Shown: positions 54,644 to 63,287 of the stretch, one piece after another
Position numbering within the stretch: position 1 is the first letter of the stretch
Layout: every line of letters starts with the position of its first letter
Assembly (NCBI RefSeq): GCF_019880545.1
Contig: NZ_JAINVW010000001.1
Span: 1,364,001-1,428,000 of the forward strand
Direction: 5' to 3'
DNA: 64,000 bases
DNA from: Flagellimonas meishanensis
Lineage (GTDB): Bacteria > Bacteroidota > Bacteroidia > Flavobacteriales > Flavobacteriaceae
Notes under the pieces: model-generated
What the model saw: only the letters and a program-made list of their open reading frames with translations
What the model was told of the DNA's origin: nothing
Databases searched by the model: none
Position numbers and translations under genes: made by a program

Positions 54644-56614
54644 ATGAAGACAAAACTGACCAATTTTTTTTCCATTCTTTTGATGTTAATCGGTTATCTG
54701 AGCACCCTGACCGTGCATGGCCAAGAAAAACCCAACATCATATTGATTTTTCCGGACAATTTGGGTATAGGCGAAGTTAGTGCCTACGGCAGTGCACGTG
54801 GGATCAAAACTCCGAATATTGATAAGATTGGTGAAGAAGGGATTAGGCTGAATAACTTTAATGTTGAGTATTCATGTGTGGTGTCAAGAATAGCCATTCT
54901 CACTGGGCGCTATGCGGTACGCACAGGGGAGGGTGCTGCTGGTCATGGAATGACACTATGGGAAAAAACCATTCCGGAAGGTCTTAAGACCGCAGGCTAT
55001 GCCACGGCACTATATGGTAAATGGCATGTTGGTGGCCCCAACTGGCATGGCAATAGGGAACCTACCCATCAAGGTTTTGATGAATGGTGGGGCATACCTG
55101 GCACTAGTCATACCGCACAGTTTACCTCTTTTGATGGTTTTGACCCCAGTAAATTTGAAACACCATATATCTGGGAAGGGGTATCAGGTCAGGCTGCAAA
55201 AAAGGTAAAACCTTATAATTTGGAGGCCAGGAGAACTATAGATCGAGAAGCAGCCATTAAAGGGGTTGATTTCATTAACAGGAGCGCCAAGAAGCAACAG
55301 CCTTTCTTCTTGTTCTATCCTATGACCCAAATTCATTTTCCTACCCTTCCACATCCTGATAAACAAGGTGTAACTGGCTCTGGCGATATTGCTGATGCCA
55401 TGGCCGACGTAGATCACAATGTGGGCTTGTTGTTGGATGAACTTAAACGTTTGGGTATTGAAGAAAACACGCTGGTTATATGGTGCACGGACAATGGAGC
55501 CGAGATGAGGCGCCCTTGGCGTGGATCTGCTGGCCCTTGGAGGGGCTACTATAATTCCGCCATGGAAGGAGGTATTCGGACACCCTTTGTTGCCAGATGG
55601 CCAAATAAAATCAAGCCAGGCCAGGTGTCGAACCAATTGGTACATGAGGTGGATTTGTTTCCAACTTTGATGACCATTGCGGGCATTCCAGAATTTGTGC
55701 CCAAAGACCGAATAATTGATGGTGTGGACCAGTTACCTTTTCTTGCAGGTAACCAGGAAAAATCAAATAGGGAAAGTGCTCTTTTCTTGGCACGTGAGGG
55801 CCATGTGATGGCCGTTAAGTGGCATAATTGGAAAATGTGGTACTATTTCAAAACAGAACTGAACCCTGAACCCGATAACCTTATCAGATTGTTCGACCTG
55901 AACGTTGATCCCAGGGAAGAGGTCGATGTCAAGGATTTTTATCCCTGGGTCATACCTATAATGGATGGAATCGTGGCAGAATATGAAGCCTCTTTGGTAG
56001 CACATCCACGTGTGCCGAGATACGCTGAAGACCCCTATATTCCCCCAAAAGCCGGTACGGGAGAGCCAGTGGAGACTTATGCGCGTTCGGATAGGGCCGT
56101 CCTATCGGAACGCTCTGAGGCAATGCCCAAGCCTAATTTTTCAGGTTCTTGGTCAACAACAATTCTTAAATCCTCACCTCCAAGAAGGGGACCTGCCATA
56201 GAACCTTCACCCACTTTGGGCAGTGGATGGGGCGACGAAATTTCCATCATTCATACGGATGACCAAATTGAGATAGAAAGAATCCTGTTTGTTCCAAGAG
56301 AAATACAACCCCCAATCCGATATCGCTATGCCCTTGACGGTAGTAAAACACAAAACGGTATAACAACGGGCCGAACCTTGCCTCCGCCCGTTTCTAAAAC
56401 CGAGTGGAAAGACAATAGATTGGTAATCACCACCAATTATTCTTATCCGGAGGATGGAAAATGGTTAAAAGCAAAGTTGGTTCAAACCGTATGGCTTCAA
56501 TATGCAGATGACACGCCTTGGGAACCTTCACTGGTGGTGGAAACCGCAAGATATGGTGCTATGGGAGGAATACCTGTTACAAACCGCACAATATACAGCA
56601 GGGGCTATAATTGA
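54644..56614 (+). CDS. Secreted sulfatase with atypical activation motif and C-terminal beta domain
   Basis: 656 residues: signal peptide (cleavage near TVHGQ), a type I sulfatase domain (about 28-470) and a C-terminal domain of about 160 residues beginning NFSGSWSTT, which looks like a lipocalin-like beta domain. The activation site reads C78-V-V-S-R82, where FGE substrates normally have C-x-P/A-x-R. The first metal site reads PDNLG, with one Asp of the usual pair replaced by Asn. Other active-site motifs remain: GKWHVGG, a His in IHFPTLPH, CTDNGAE. Substrate unknown; a convergent FGE-like gene lies 48 bases away. Confidence 0.88.
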   Translation: MKTKLTNFFSILLMLIGYLSTLTVHGQEKPNIILIFPDNLGIGEVSAYGSARGIKTPNIDKIGEEGIRLNNFNVEYSCVVSRIAILTGRYAVRTGEGAAGHGMTLWEKTIPEGLKTAGYATALYGKWHVGGPNWHGNREPTHQGFDEWWGIPGTSHTAQFTSFDGFDPSKFETPYIWEGVSGQAAKKVKPYNLEARRTIDREAAIKGVDFINRSAKKQQPFFLFYPMTQIHFPTLPHPDKQGVTGSGDIADAMADVDHNVGLLLDELKRLGIEENTLVIWCTDNGAEMRRPWRGSAGPWRGYYNSAMEGGIRTPFVARWPNKIKPGQVSNQLVHEVDLFPTLMTIAGIPEFVPKDRIIDGVDQLPFLAGNQEKSNRESALFLAREGHVMAVKWHNWKMWYYFKTELNPEPDNLIRLFDLNVDPREEVDVKDFYPWVIPIMDGIVAEYEASLVAHPRVPRYAEDPYIPPKAGTGEPVETYARSDRAVLSERSEAMPKPNFSGSWSTTILKSSPPRRGPAIEPSPTLGSGWGDEISIIHTDDQIEIERILFVPREIQPPIRYRYALDGSKTQNGITTGRTLPPPVSKTEWKDNRLVITTNYSYPEDGKWLKAKLVQTVWLQYADDTPWEPSLVVETARYGAMGGIPVTNRTIYSRGYN

Positions 56615-56662
56615 TTGGTCCTTTGGAAATGGAACGGTTTTGTTCATATAAAGATGATGCGA

Positions 56663-57787
56663 TTACTTGCTATCAATTTTAGAGGTTGTGCGCAGAACCG
56701 TTCTGAAACCCAAATGTTCCTGTGATGAGTCAAGCGAATTGGCCATGCGTGCAGAGACACGATAGCTTGCACAATAATTGGCGTTACAGAGAAATGATCC
56801 ACCTTTGATTACCTTTTCACTGGCGTAAGCATTATAGCGATTGAAGGCCGAAGAGGGCCCTTTAGGGTTTTTTATGGTGTCCCTATTGGCAGCTCTTTCC
56901 GTATAATAGTTATGATTGTACCAATCTTGTGTCCATTCCCACACATTGCCGACCATGTCGTGCAGTCCATAGGCATTTGGTGGAAAGGAACCTACCGGTG
57001 CTTTATTTTGAAAGCCGTCAGCGGCATCATTTATAACGGGAAAAATCCCACTCCAGGTATTGGCACGTTCGTTCAGTAAATCTGTTTGGTTTCCCCAAGG
57101 AAAAATGGCCCCTTTCAGGCCTCCTCTGGCGGCCAGTTCCCACTCTGCCTCTGTTGGTAGCGAACGCCCTGCCCATTCACAATAGGCCACAGCATCCTCA
57201 TAGGCAATATGGACCACAGGTTGTTCCTCTTTTCCATTCAAGTCGCTTTGTGGGCCCTGGGGATGTTTCCAATTTGTGCCCACCTTCCAATCCCACCACT
57301 GCGAGTAATCCGCAAGATTGGTCACCTGATGTTTGGGCATTTTAAAAAGTAACGAACCGGGCTTCAAAACGGAATCGTGTGGTTTAGGTGTACCTGATGG
57401 AACCTGTTTCTTCACCTCTTCCCAATCAATCGGTCGCTCAGCAACGGTCAAATACCCAGTTTCTTCCACAAACTTGGCAAATGCCGCATTGGTAACTTCG
57501 GTGACGTCCATGAAAAAACCATCAACAGCAACAGTGTGTTTGGGATGCTCATGCTTCATGGCAAAACTGTCTGAAGATATCGCCCCCTGTTCGAAAATAC
57601 CACCAGGAATCCATACCATTCCATGGGGAACAGATATACTATCTGGCATTTCCATTAACACCGAAACTGGCGTCACACTCTTTTTTTGGTTAATGGAGGG
57701 TTCTTGCCTGTTTTTGCAGGAGATTAAAACAATTCCCAAGGCCATTAGAACGCATAAATGTCTTTTGGTAAGATACAGCACAGACAT
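56663..57787 (-). CDS. Formylglycine-generating enzyme (SUMF1) lipoprotein
   Basis: 374 residues with lipobox VLISC, so it acts outside the cytoplasm. The FGE-sulfatase domain runs from about residue 55. It has GRSLPTEAEWE and FPWGNQ, the calcium-binding blocks, and near the C terminus GGSFLCNANYC (C334 and C339) followed by ASYRVSAR. These are the two Cys that bind copper in true FGEs; most SUMF1-like proteins lack one or both. It converts the sulfatase active-site Cys to formylglycine. It faces the sulfatase gene (convergent, 48 bases). Confidence 0.9.
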   Translation of the reverse strand: MSVLYLTKRHLCVLMALGIVLISCKNRQEPSINQKKSVTPVSVLMEMPDSISVPHGMVWIPGGIFEQGAISSDSFAMKHEHPKHTVAVDGFFMDVTEVTNAAFAKFVEETGYLTVAERPIDWEEVKKQVPSGTPKPHDSVLKPGSLLFKMPKHQVTNLADYSQWWDWKVGTNWKHPQGPQSDLNGKEEQPVVHIAYEDAVAYCEWAGRSLPTEAEWELAARGGLKGAIFPWGNQTDLLNERANTWSGIFPVINDAADGFQNKAPVGSFPPNAYGLHDMVGNVWEWTQDWYNHNYYTERAANRDTIKNPKGPSSAFNRYNAYASEKVIKGGSFLCNANYCASYRVSARMANSLDSSQEHLGFRTVLRTTSKIDSK

Positions 57788-57801
57788 AGGGTATTAAACC
57801 T

Positions 57802-57832
57802 CAAAGATACTTGACTTAGTTGGTTTACCCAA
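57802..57832 (-). promoter_or_regulatory. Promoter of the FGE-like gene
   Basis: On the - strand, TTG followed after 20 bases by TATCTTTG (57802-57809) is a good -33/-7 pair, with initiation about eight bases before the ATG at 57787. Confidence 0.65.
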
Positions 57833-58250
57833 TAAGTGGCATTTGATATGTTATTTACCCGGTACTAGATTTATTCCAAGAGCAAGGCCTCATAAAAGAA
57901 TTAAGGAACACTGCAATATGAGTATGGATAAGAGTTTTCCCTTGGGAATTACATTGTTTGAGGAGGGATTAAAAGTTTTGTAAACCAAACCATTAAACAA
58001 TCAAAATTGCCAAAAGTTAAAATTCAAGTAAATAAATCTAATCTTCCTGCTTTTCATTTACCGCATGAAGGTCACACCAAATAAAACCCAATTTGTGCTA
58101 CTTGGTCATCTGCCCAAGCCAGTGCCCTGATTGAATCAAATAATTTTATGGCAATCCCTAGGATACTGATCTGGATCATTTCAGGAATAAGGGTTCCATT
58201 GTACTTTTCCTTATCAAAATAAATGATTGTTTAATCTAAAAAATACTGTT
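57833..58250. other. Intergenic region without a supported gene
   Basis: About 420 bases between the FGE promoter and hsp20. A short + strand frame ends in MDKSFPLGITLFEEGLKV at 57981, but it has no start or recognised family. No terminator or perfect TAnnTTTG element was found. Confidence 0.4.
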
Positions 58251-58715
58251 ATGTCACTCGTAAAATTTAGAAAAAGACCCTGGGGAAATCTGATCACACA
58301 AGATTTTTTCGACATGGATGACTTTTTTGACAACCGCAAATGGGTTCGCGATATGCTACCAAGTAAATTCTGGAATGGCAAAACCATGGAACCAGCTTTG
58401 AACATCAAGGAAACTGATGAAGACTTTGAGATAGAGCTTGCTGCTCCTGGATTCGGCAAAAAGGACTTCAATGTCACCATTGAGGATGGGTGTCTCAACA
58501 TTTCGGCCAAAAAAGAACACTCCGAAGAAGAAAAAGAAGACAACTATACACGAAGGGAGTTCAGCTACAATGCATTTGAACGGTCGCTCCAATTGCCCGA
58601 AAGTGTGAAAGAGGAAGAAATCAAGGCCAAGTACCATGATGGCATCCTTAGTTTTAAATTGGCCAAAAAGGAACAGGCCAAGAAACGCCCACCAAAAATT
58701 GTTGAAGTAACATAG
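58251..58715 (+). CDS. Hsp20 / alpha-crystallin family chaperone
   Basis: 154 residues. It has a short N-terminal region (WGNLITQDFFD) and an alpha-crystallin domain from about residue 45 (PALNIKETDEDFEIELAAPG to VKEEEIKAKYHDGILSFKL). The C-terminal tail has PPKIVEVT, close to the I-x-I/V anchoring motif. It is an ATP-independent holdase that binds unfolding proteins in the cytoplasm. Start ATG 58251 gives MSLVKFRKRPW; the TTG at 58227 is an alternative but less likely. It precedes a sensor kinase gene by 209 bases. Confidence 0.92.
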   Translation: MSLVKFRKRPWGNLITQDFFDMDDFFDNRKWVRDMLPSKFWNGKTMEPALNIKETDEDFEIELAAPGFGKKDFNVTIEDGCLNISAKKEHSEEEKEDNYTRREFSYNAFERSLQLPESVKEEEIKAKYHDGILSFKLAKKEQAKKRPPKIVEVT

Positions 58716-58904
58716 GTCTCAATCCATTTTTTACTTTTCTTCAACATGTCCTCTTAACGAACCTCGGTGTCTCCTATGTGATGGGGTTTAGTTGAGGGGA
58801 CATGGCGTTTTACCCCCTTTAGGCAAATGTTCCGGCCCTTAACGATTTCCTGCATGGTTTAGGGAAGTATGACAAAGGTCATTTATTTGAACCTTTGAGT
58901 ACGG

Positions 58905-58912
58905 TACATTTG
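58905..58912 (+). promoter_or_regulatory. Promoter -7 element of the LOV kinase gene
   Basis: TACATTTG is a perfect TAnnTTTG match that ends 12 bases before ATG 58925, predicting a leader of about six bases. This argues against the upstream TTG at 58895. Confidence 0.6.
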
Positions 58913-58924
58913 CTTAAAAATTAT

Positions 58925-61570
58925 ATGGACGAACTTGGTTCATATCTGCTCGATAGGGAATCATGGTTGGCCCATTTGGTCGTACCGGTAGTCGCCGTAT
59001 TGGTCGGTATCCTCATAGGTTGGGCCCTGATGGTCCTTTTGAGGATATCAAAAAAAAGAAATCCAACCAAAATAAAGGAAGAATACACTGAAACGGAAAA
59101 ACTGGCTCATTATCTGAACTCCGCCGCTTCCATGTTCGTTGTGATCGACCGGGACCACAAAATAAAGCAGGTCAACCATAAGACTTGTGAAATATTGGGC
59201 TACCAAAAGGAAGAATTGTTGGGTAAGGATTGGTTTGAGGCCTGTCTGCCCAATTCGGAACGAAATACCGTTTTAAGGTTGTTTGATGACACGATGGATG
59301 GTAATCGGCCTTTGGAAGAATATTATGAGAACCACATTGTTACCAAGCAAGGCAAGAAACGTTTGATCCGGTGGCGGAATACCATCCTAAGGGACGAAAA
59401 GGGCAGGGCGGTGGCATCATTGAGCTCAGGAGTGGACATCACTGAAAATAAGGCGACCTTAGATATGCTGCATTTGCGCAATAGGGCCTTGGAAGCGGCA
59501 AGTAACAGCATATTGATCGTAGATGCGACCAAACCTGATATGCCCATCATTTTTTGTAACACCGCCTTCCAAAAAATGACGGGGTATTCGGAAGACGAGA
59601 TATTGGGTAAAAATTGTCGCTTCCTGCAAAGCGATGACCGTGATCAAAAGGCAATTGCGACTATGCGGAAAGCCATTTCCAAAGGAAAGGGTTGCCAGGT
59701 GGAACTTCGCAATTACAGAAAGGATGGCTCACTTTTCTGGAACCAGCTCACCATTACCCCGGTCAATGATAACAACGGAAAACTTACACATTTCATTGGG
59801 GTGCAGAGGGATATCACAGAGCGTGTCCAAGAGGAACAATTAAAGGACCAGGTTCGACAGGTATTGGAAATGGCAGCACAAGATGGCCCTTTAAGAAAGG
59901 TGGCAGAAGAAATAATTAGGGGCGTGGAGGCCTATCTTGACAGTGGGAAAGCCGTCATTTATTCGGTCAACCCTGAAACTGAAAAGCTTGAGGCATTTGC
60001 GGCGCCCAATGTTCCAAAACCACTGCTAGTGGGGATTGAAGGTGTTCCCGTCGGCACAAAGAAGTGCTCTTGCAGCACCGCGGCCCACCTAAAGAAAGAA
60101 GTGATCGTAGAGAATATAGCCACCAGCGAGGAATGGACCGAACTCAAGGGGCTTGCATTGGAAAATAATATTGGGGCCAGTTGGTCATTTCCAATTGTGG
60201 ATTCGGCAGAAGTGGTCTCGGGCACTTTCACGGTTTATTTGGATCAACCAAGAAAACCCAATAAAAAGGAGTTGGAAGTGGTGAAAGATATGGTTAAGCT
60301 GAGCGGATTGGTCATGGAGCGGCACACCATTAAAAGGGAGCTCAAGGAAAGCCGCAAACAACTACAGGAATATGCCGATTCCCTAGAAAAGAAGGTTCTG
60401 ACACGCACGGCCGAACTTAGGAAGACCGTACTGAAACTGGTGGACACAAACCAAAGGCTTGCCGAGCAGACCGAATTGGCAAGGACCAACCAGGAAATTT
60501 TCTCCGCCATAGCCCAAAATTTTCCAAAGGGGGTAATTTTTGTCTTCAATGCGGCTATGGAGTTCGTTTTTATAGAAGGAGAGGAACTTTCAAGAATCGA
60601 TTTGAGCCAAGACGACTTTAGGGGCAAACATATTGATGACGTTTCCATTTTCTCAGAACATCGGATGAACCGCATAAAGGATGACATACAAAAGACCCTA
60701 GATGGGGAACATCTTTCCTTTGAGATTGATTATGGTACTGAGGTTTATGCCGTCAATTCTGCACCGCTACAGGCTGTAGGCGATCAAGTTTGGGCTCTCT
60801 TCGTTTATAGTAACATCACCGAACAAAAACAGGTTGAAAAGGAAATACGCAAGAACCTTCAAAAGGAAAAGGAACTCAGCGAACTCAAATCCCGCTTTGT
60901 ATCCATGGCCTCCCATGAGTTCCGCACACCCCTTAGTGCCATACTTTCCTCGGCCATTCTCATTGAAAAACAAAATGCCCCAGACAAGGTGGAAAAAAGA
61001 AAAAAGTATGTTGAGCAAATCAAGTCCAATGTCAGAAACCTTGTGGTCATCCTCAATGATTTTCTCTCTTTGGGCAAGTTGGAGGAAGGTAAAACCGTAA
61101 GCCAACCCGAATATTTTAACATAGTGCAATTGGCCGAGGCACTTATTGAGGAAATGACTTCGGACAAGAAAGATGTCCATTCCGTTTTATTGCAAACCAA
61201 GGGAGAACCGACCATTGTATTTCTAGATCCAAAATTGATACGGCATATCCTGATCAATCTATTATCGAATGCCATGAAGTACTCAAGCAGCGATACCACA
61301 ATTACGGTAACCCTAGATTTTAAGGATGACCAGGTGTTGATACATATAGAGGACCATGGAATCGGAATACCAAAAGAGGAACAGGAACATCTTTTTGAAC
61401 GCTTTTTTAGGGCCCGCAATGCCGAAAATATTCAGGGCACGGGCATAGGTTTGCATATTGTGAAGCAATATGTGGAACTTATGGAGGGTGAGGTAAGCTT
61501 TGTCAGTGAACAGGACAAGGGCACCACGTTTACCACAAAATTTCCTGTCAAAGCCAGGACTGGAATATAG
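58925..61570 (+). CDS. LOV-domain sensor histidine kinase (predicted blue-light sensor)
   Basis: 881 residues: a transmembrane helix at about 18-40, PAS 1 (57-175), a LOV domain (about 188-297), a GAF domain (about 310-462), a coiled coil (468-525), a further PAS (525-635), HisKA with H664 in SHEFRTPLSA and HATPase_c (740-875; GTGIGLHI). The LOV domain has GKNCRFLQ with the adduct-forming C231, the flavin Asn residues in NYRKDGSLFWN, and Gln in IGVQRDIT. All are present, so photochemistry is expected. There is no receiver; the regulator gene follows after 40 bases. Confidence 0.92.
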   Translation: MDELGSYLLDRESWLAHLVVPVVAVLVGILIGWALMVLLRISKKRNPTKIKEEYTETEKLAHYLNSAASMFVVIDRDHKIKQVNHKTCEILGYQKEELLGKDWFEACLPNSERNTVLRLFDDTMDGNRPLEEYYENHIVTKQGKKRLIRWRNTILRDEKGRAVASLSSGVDITENKATLDMLHLRNRALEAASNSILIVDATKPDMPIIFCNTAFQKMTGYSEDEILGKNCRFLQSDDRDQKAIATMRKAISKGKGCQVELRNYRKDGSLFWNQLTITPVNDNNGKLTHFIGVQRDITERVQEEQLKDQVRQVLEMAAQDGPLRKVAEEIIRGVEAYLDSGKAVIYSVNPETEKLEAFAAPNVPKPLLVGIEGVPVGTKKCSCSTAAHLKKEVIVENIATSEEWTELKGLALENNIGASWSFPIVDSAEVVSGTFTVYLDQPRKPNKKELEVVKDMVKLSGLVMERHTIKRELKESRKQLQEYADSLEKKVLTRTAELRKTVLKLVDTNQRLAEQTELARTNQEIFSAIAQNFPKGVIFVFNAAMEFVFIEGEELSRIDLSQDDFRGKHIDDVSIFSEHRMNRIKDDIQKTLDGEHLSFEIDYGTEVYAVNSAPLQAVGDQVWALFVYSNITEQKQVEKEIRKNLQKEKELSELKSRFVSMASHEFRTPLSAILSSAILIEKQNAPDKVEKRKKYVEQIKSNVRNLVVILNDFLSLGKLEEGKTVSQPEYFNIVQLAEALIEEMTSDKKDVHSVLLQTKGEPTIVFLDPKLIRHILINLLSNAMKYSSSDTTITVTLDFKDDQVLIHIEDHGIGIPKEEQEHLFERFFRARNAENIQGTGIGLHIVKQYVELMEGEVSFVSEQDKGTTFTTKFPVKARTGI

Positions 61571-61610
61571 AATCGTCAATTTGAACACATAGGTTTTAAA
61601 CTGTTGAAAA

Positions 61611-62681
61611 ATGAAAAAAATACTGATTATTGAGGATAACAAGGATGTCCGCGAGAATATGGCCGATATTCTGGAGCTTGCCAAGTATAATGTGAACACC
61701 GCGGAAGATGGTGAAATTGGGCTGACCATGGCCTGTCAACTAAAACCTGATCTTATTGTATGTGATATCATGATGCCAAAGCGTGATGGCTACGAAGTTT
61801 TGATGGAGTTGAACAAGCAAGATGATACTGCGGGGATACCGTTTATCTTTTTGACCGCAAAAACGGAAAGGACCGAAATGCGCAGGGGAATGAACCTTGG
61901 GGCCGATGATTATTTGACCAAACCCTTTGAGGATCATGAGCTTATTGACGCCATTGAATGCAGGATCCAAAAGAATGAGTTCTTACAGAAAAAAGTGCGC
62001 AAGGATGTTGAGGGAGTCCACGAATTTTTGAAGGAGGCCTCCGATTATCTCAATATTGAAAACATCTCCAGAAAGTATCGTGCAAGGAATTATTCCAAGA
62101 AGGAGTTTTTATACATGGAAGGAGATGCTGCCCATACCCTGTTTTTTGTGCAGCGGGGCGTCATAAAAACATATAAGTCCACCGAATCCGGAAAGGAGCT
62201 GGTAACGGGCCTGCACAAGACAGGGGATTTCTTCGGTCAACTTTCGTTGCTTAGTCAGGGGGGAAGGTACTTGGAGTCGGCCGAGGTGTTGGCAGAGGCC
62301 GAGGTATTTGGCATACCCAAGGAACAGTTTACACAATTGATCTTTGGGAACAAGGAAGTGGCCCAGAAGTTTATTGGGCTTATCTCCAACAATTTGATAG
62401 AGGTACAGGAGCAATTGGTGGATATGGCATATTCTTCTGTACGGAAAAGAGTGGCAAAGACCCTGCTTTCCATGCAGGATAAGGGAATGATAAAATCCGG
62501 GGCCAAGGAAGGCCTGGAAATTCCCAGAGAAGACTTGGCCGGAATAGTTGGCACTGCAACGGAGACCGCCATACGCACATTGACCGATTTCAGGGAAGAA
62601 GGTTTGATAGCCATGGGCAAGGCACGTCGCATTGTACTCTTGAACAAGGATGAACTGCAGCATGTTGCCGAATTTGGCTAA
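61611..62681 (+). CDS. Receiver-cNMP-binding-Crp/Fnr response regulator
   Basis: 356 residues: receiver (1-120; IIEDN, D52 in CDIMMPK, TKPF), a linker, a cyclic-nucleotide-binding fold (about 155-255; GDFFGQLSLLS), and a Crp/Fnr winged helix (about 285-350; IPREDLAGIVGTATETAIRT). The Cys residues needed for an Fnr iron-sulfur cluster are not seen, so it is not oxygen-sensing in that way. It is the probable partner of the LOV kinase 40 bases upstream. This regulator type occurs in Bacteroidota, often controlling metabolism or stress genes; the target is unknown. Confidence 0.92.
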   Translation: MKKILIIEDNKDVRENMADILELAKYNVNTAEDGEIGLTMACQLKPDLIVCDIMMPKRDGYEVLMELNKQDDTAGIPFIFLTAKTERTEMRRGMNLGADDYLTKPFEDHELIDAIECRIQKNEFLQKKVRKDVEGVHEFLKEASDYLNIENISRKYRARNYSKKEFLYMEGDAAHTLFFVQRGVIKTYKSTESGKELVTGLHKTGDFFGQLSLLSQGGRYLESAEVLAEAEVFGIPKEQFTQLIFGNKEVAQKFIGLISNNLIEVQEQLVDMAYSSVRKRVAKTLLSMQDKGMIKSGAKEGLEIPREDLAGIVGTATETAIRTLTDFREEGLIAMGKARRIVLLNKDELQHVAEFG

Positions 62682-62815
62682 TCCTTGGACACTCGTTAAA
62701 AATCCAAATAAGCTGACTCAAATCATTTTATATGATAGTTGAAACCTGCATATTTGGGACCATAGGATAGTATGTTCTAGAGGATAAAAGAAGAAGCATT
62801 TTGGCTCAGAAAATA

Positions 62816-63250
62816 ATGGACAAACGTTTAAAAAGGACTCCCATGAATGCGACAAAATCAAATCCCAGGACCGCATTTTTGCTCGAGGTCGGACTGGAGA
62901 AACTTCATCAAGAAAGTCGTGAATGGCTTCGCACCATAGCTTTTTGGAAAGATGAAACCAGGTTTTTTGCCAGAATATTGAAGAAAAAGGATTTCAGGAA
63001 CCACACTACTTCAGAATATGGCAAAATCTTGAACAATCTGGATAAGGTACATGCCGACCTTTTTGATTATTTAGCAGACGACATCATCGCACACGAAAAA
63101 CTTCTTGCCCGAATAGTTCGTGCAGAGAAAGGCGCTTCACATGAAGAGTACCGGGACCAACACGGCAAGTTGAAATCGAGAATGGATACATTCACAGAGG
63201 ATTTCAGGGCATTCAAAAAAATGGTGTTTGGTTATGTAACCGCCCTATAG
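62816..63250 (+). CDS. Small helical protein of unknown family
   Basis: 144 residues from ATG 62816 (TTG 62801 and ATG 62843 are alternatives). Predicted all-helical, with heptad-like stretches KLHQESREWLRTIAFW, EYGKILNNLDKVHADLFDYL and KLKSRMDTFTEDFRAFKK, similar to four-helix-bundle proteins. Basic N terminus. No signal peptide. No family recognised. It follows the Crp/Fnr-type regulator by 134 bases, so it may be a target of that system; this is inference. Confidence 0.6.
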   Translation: MDKRLKRTPMNATKSNPRTAFLLEVGLEKLHQESREWLRTIAFWKDETRFFARILKKKDFRNHTTSEYGKILNNLDKVHADLFDYLADDIIAHEKLLARIVRAEKGASHEEYRDQHGKLKSRMDTFTEDFRAFKKMVFGYVTAL

Positions 63251-63287
63251 CTATTGTCCGAACAGAATAATCCGCAGGACTTTCGTG

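Noticed and set aside
57833..57981. Open + strand stretch ending in FPLGITLFEEGLKVL
   Set aside because: No start codon upstream except for 21 codons, no recognised family; likely chance.
58716..58924. Possible hairpins (GTGTCTCC / GGGGACAT) after hsp20
   Set aside because: Pairing is imperfect and no T tract follows.
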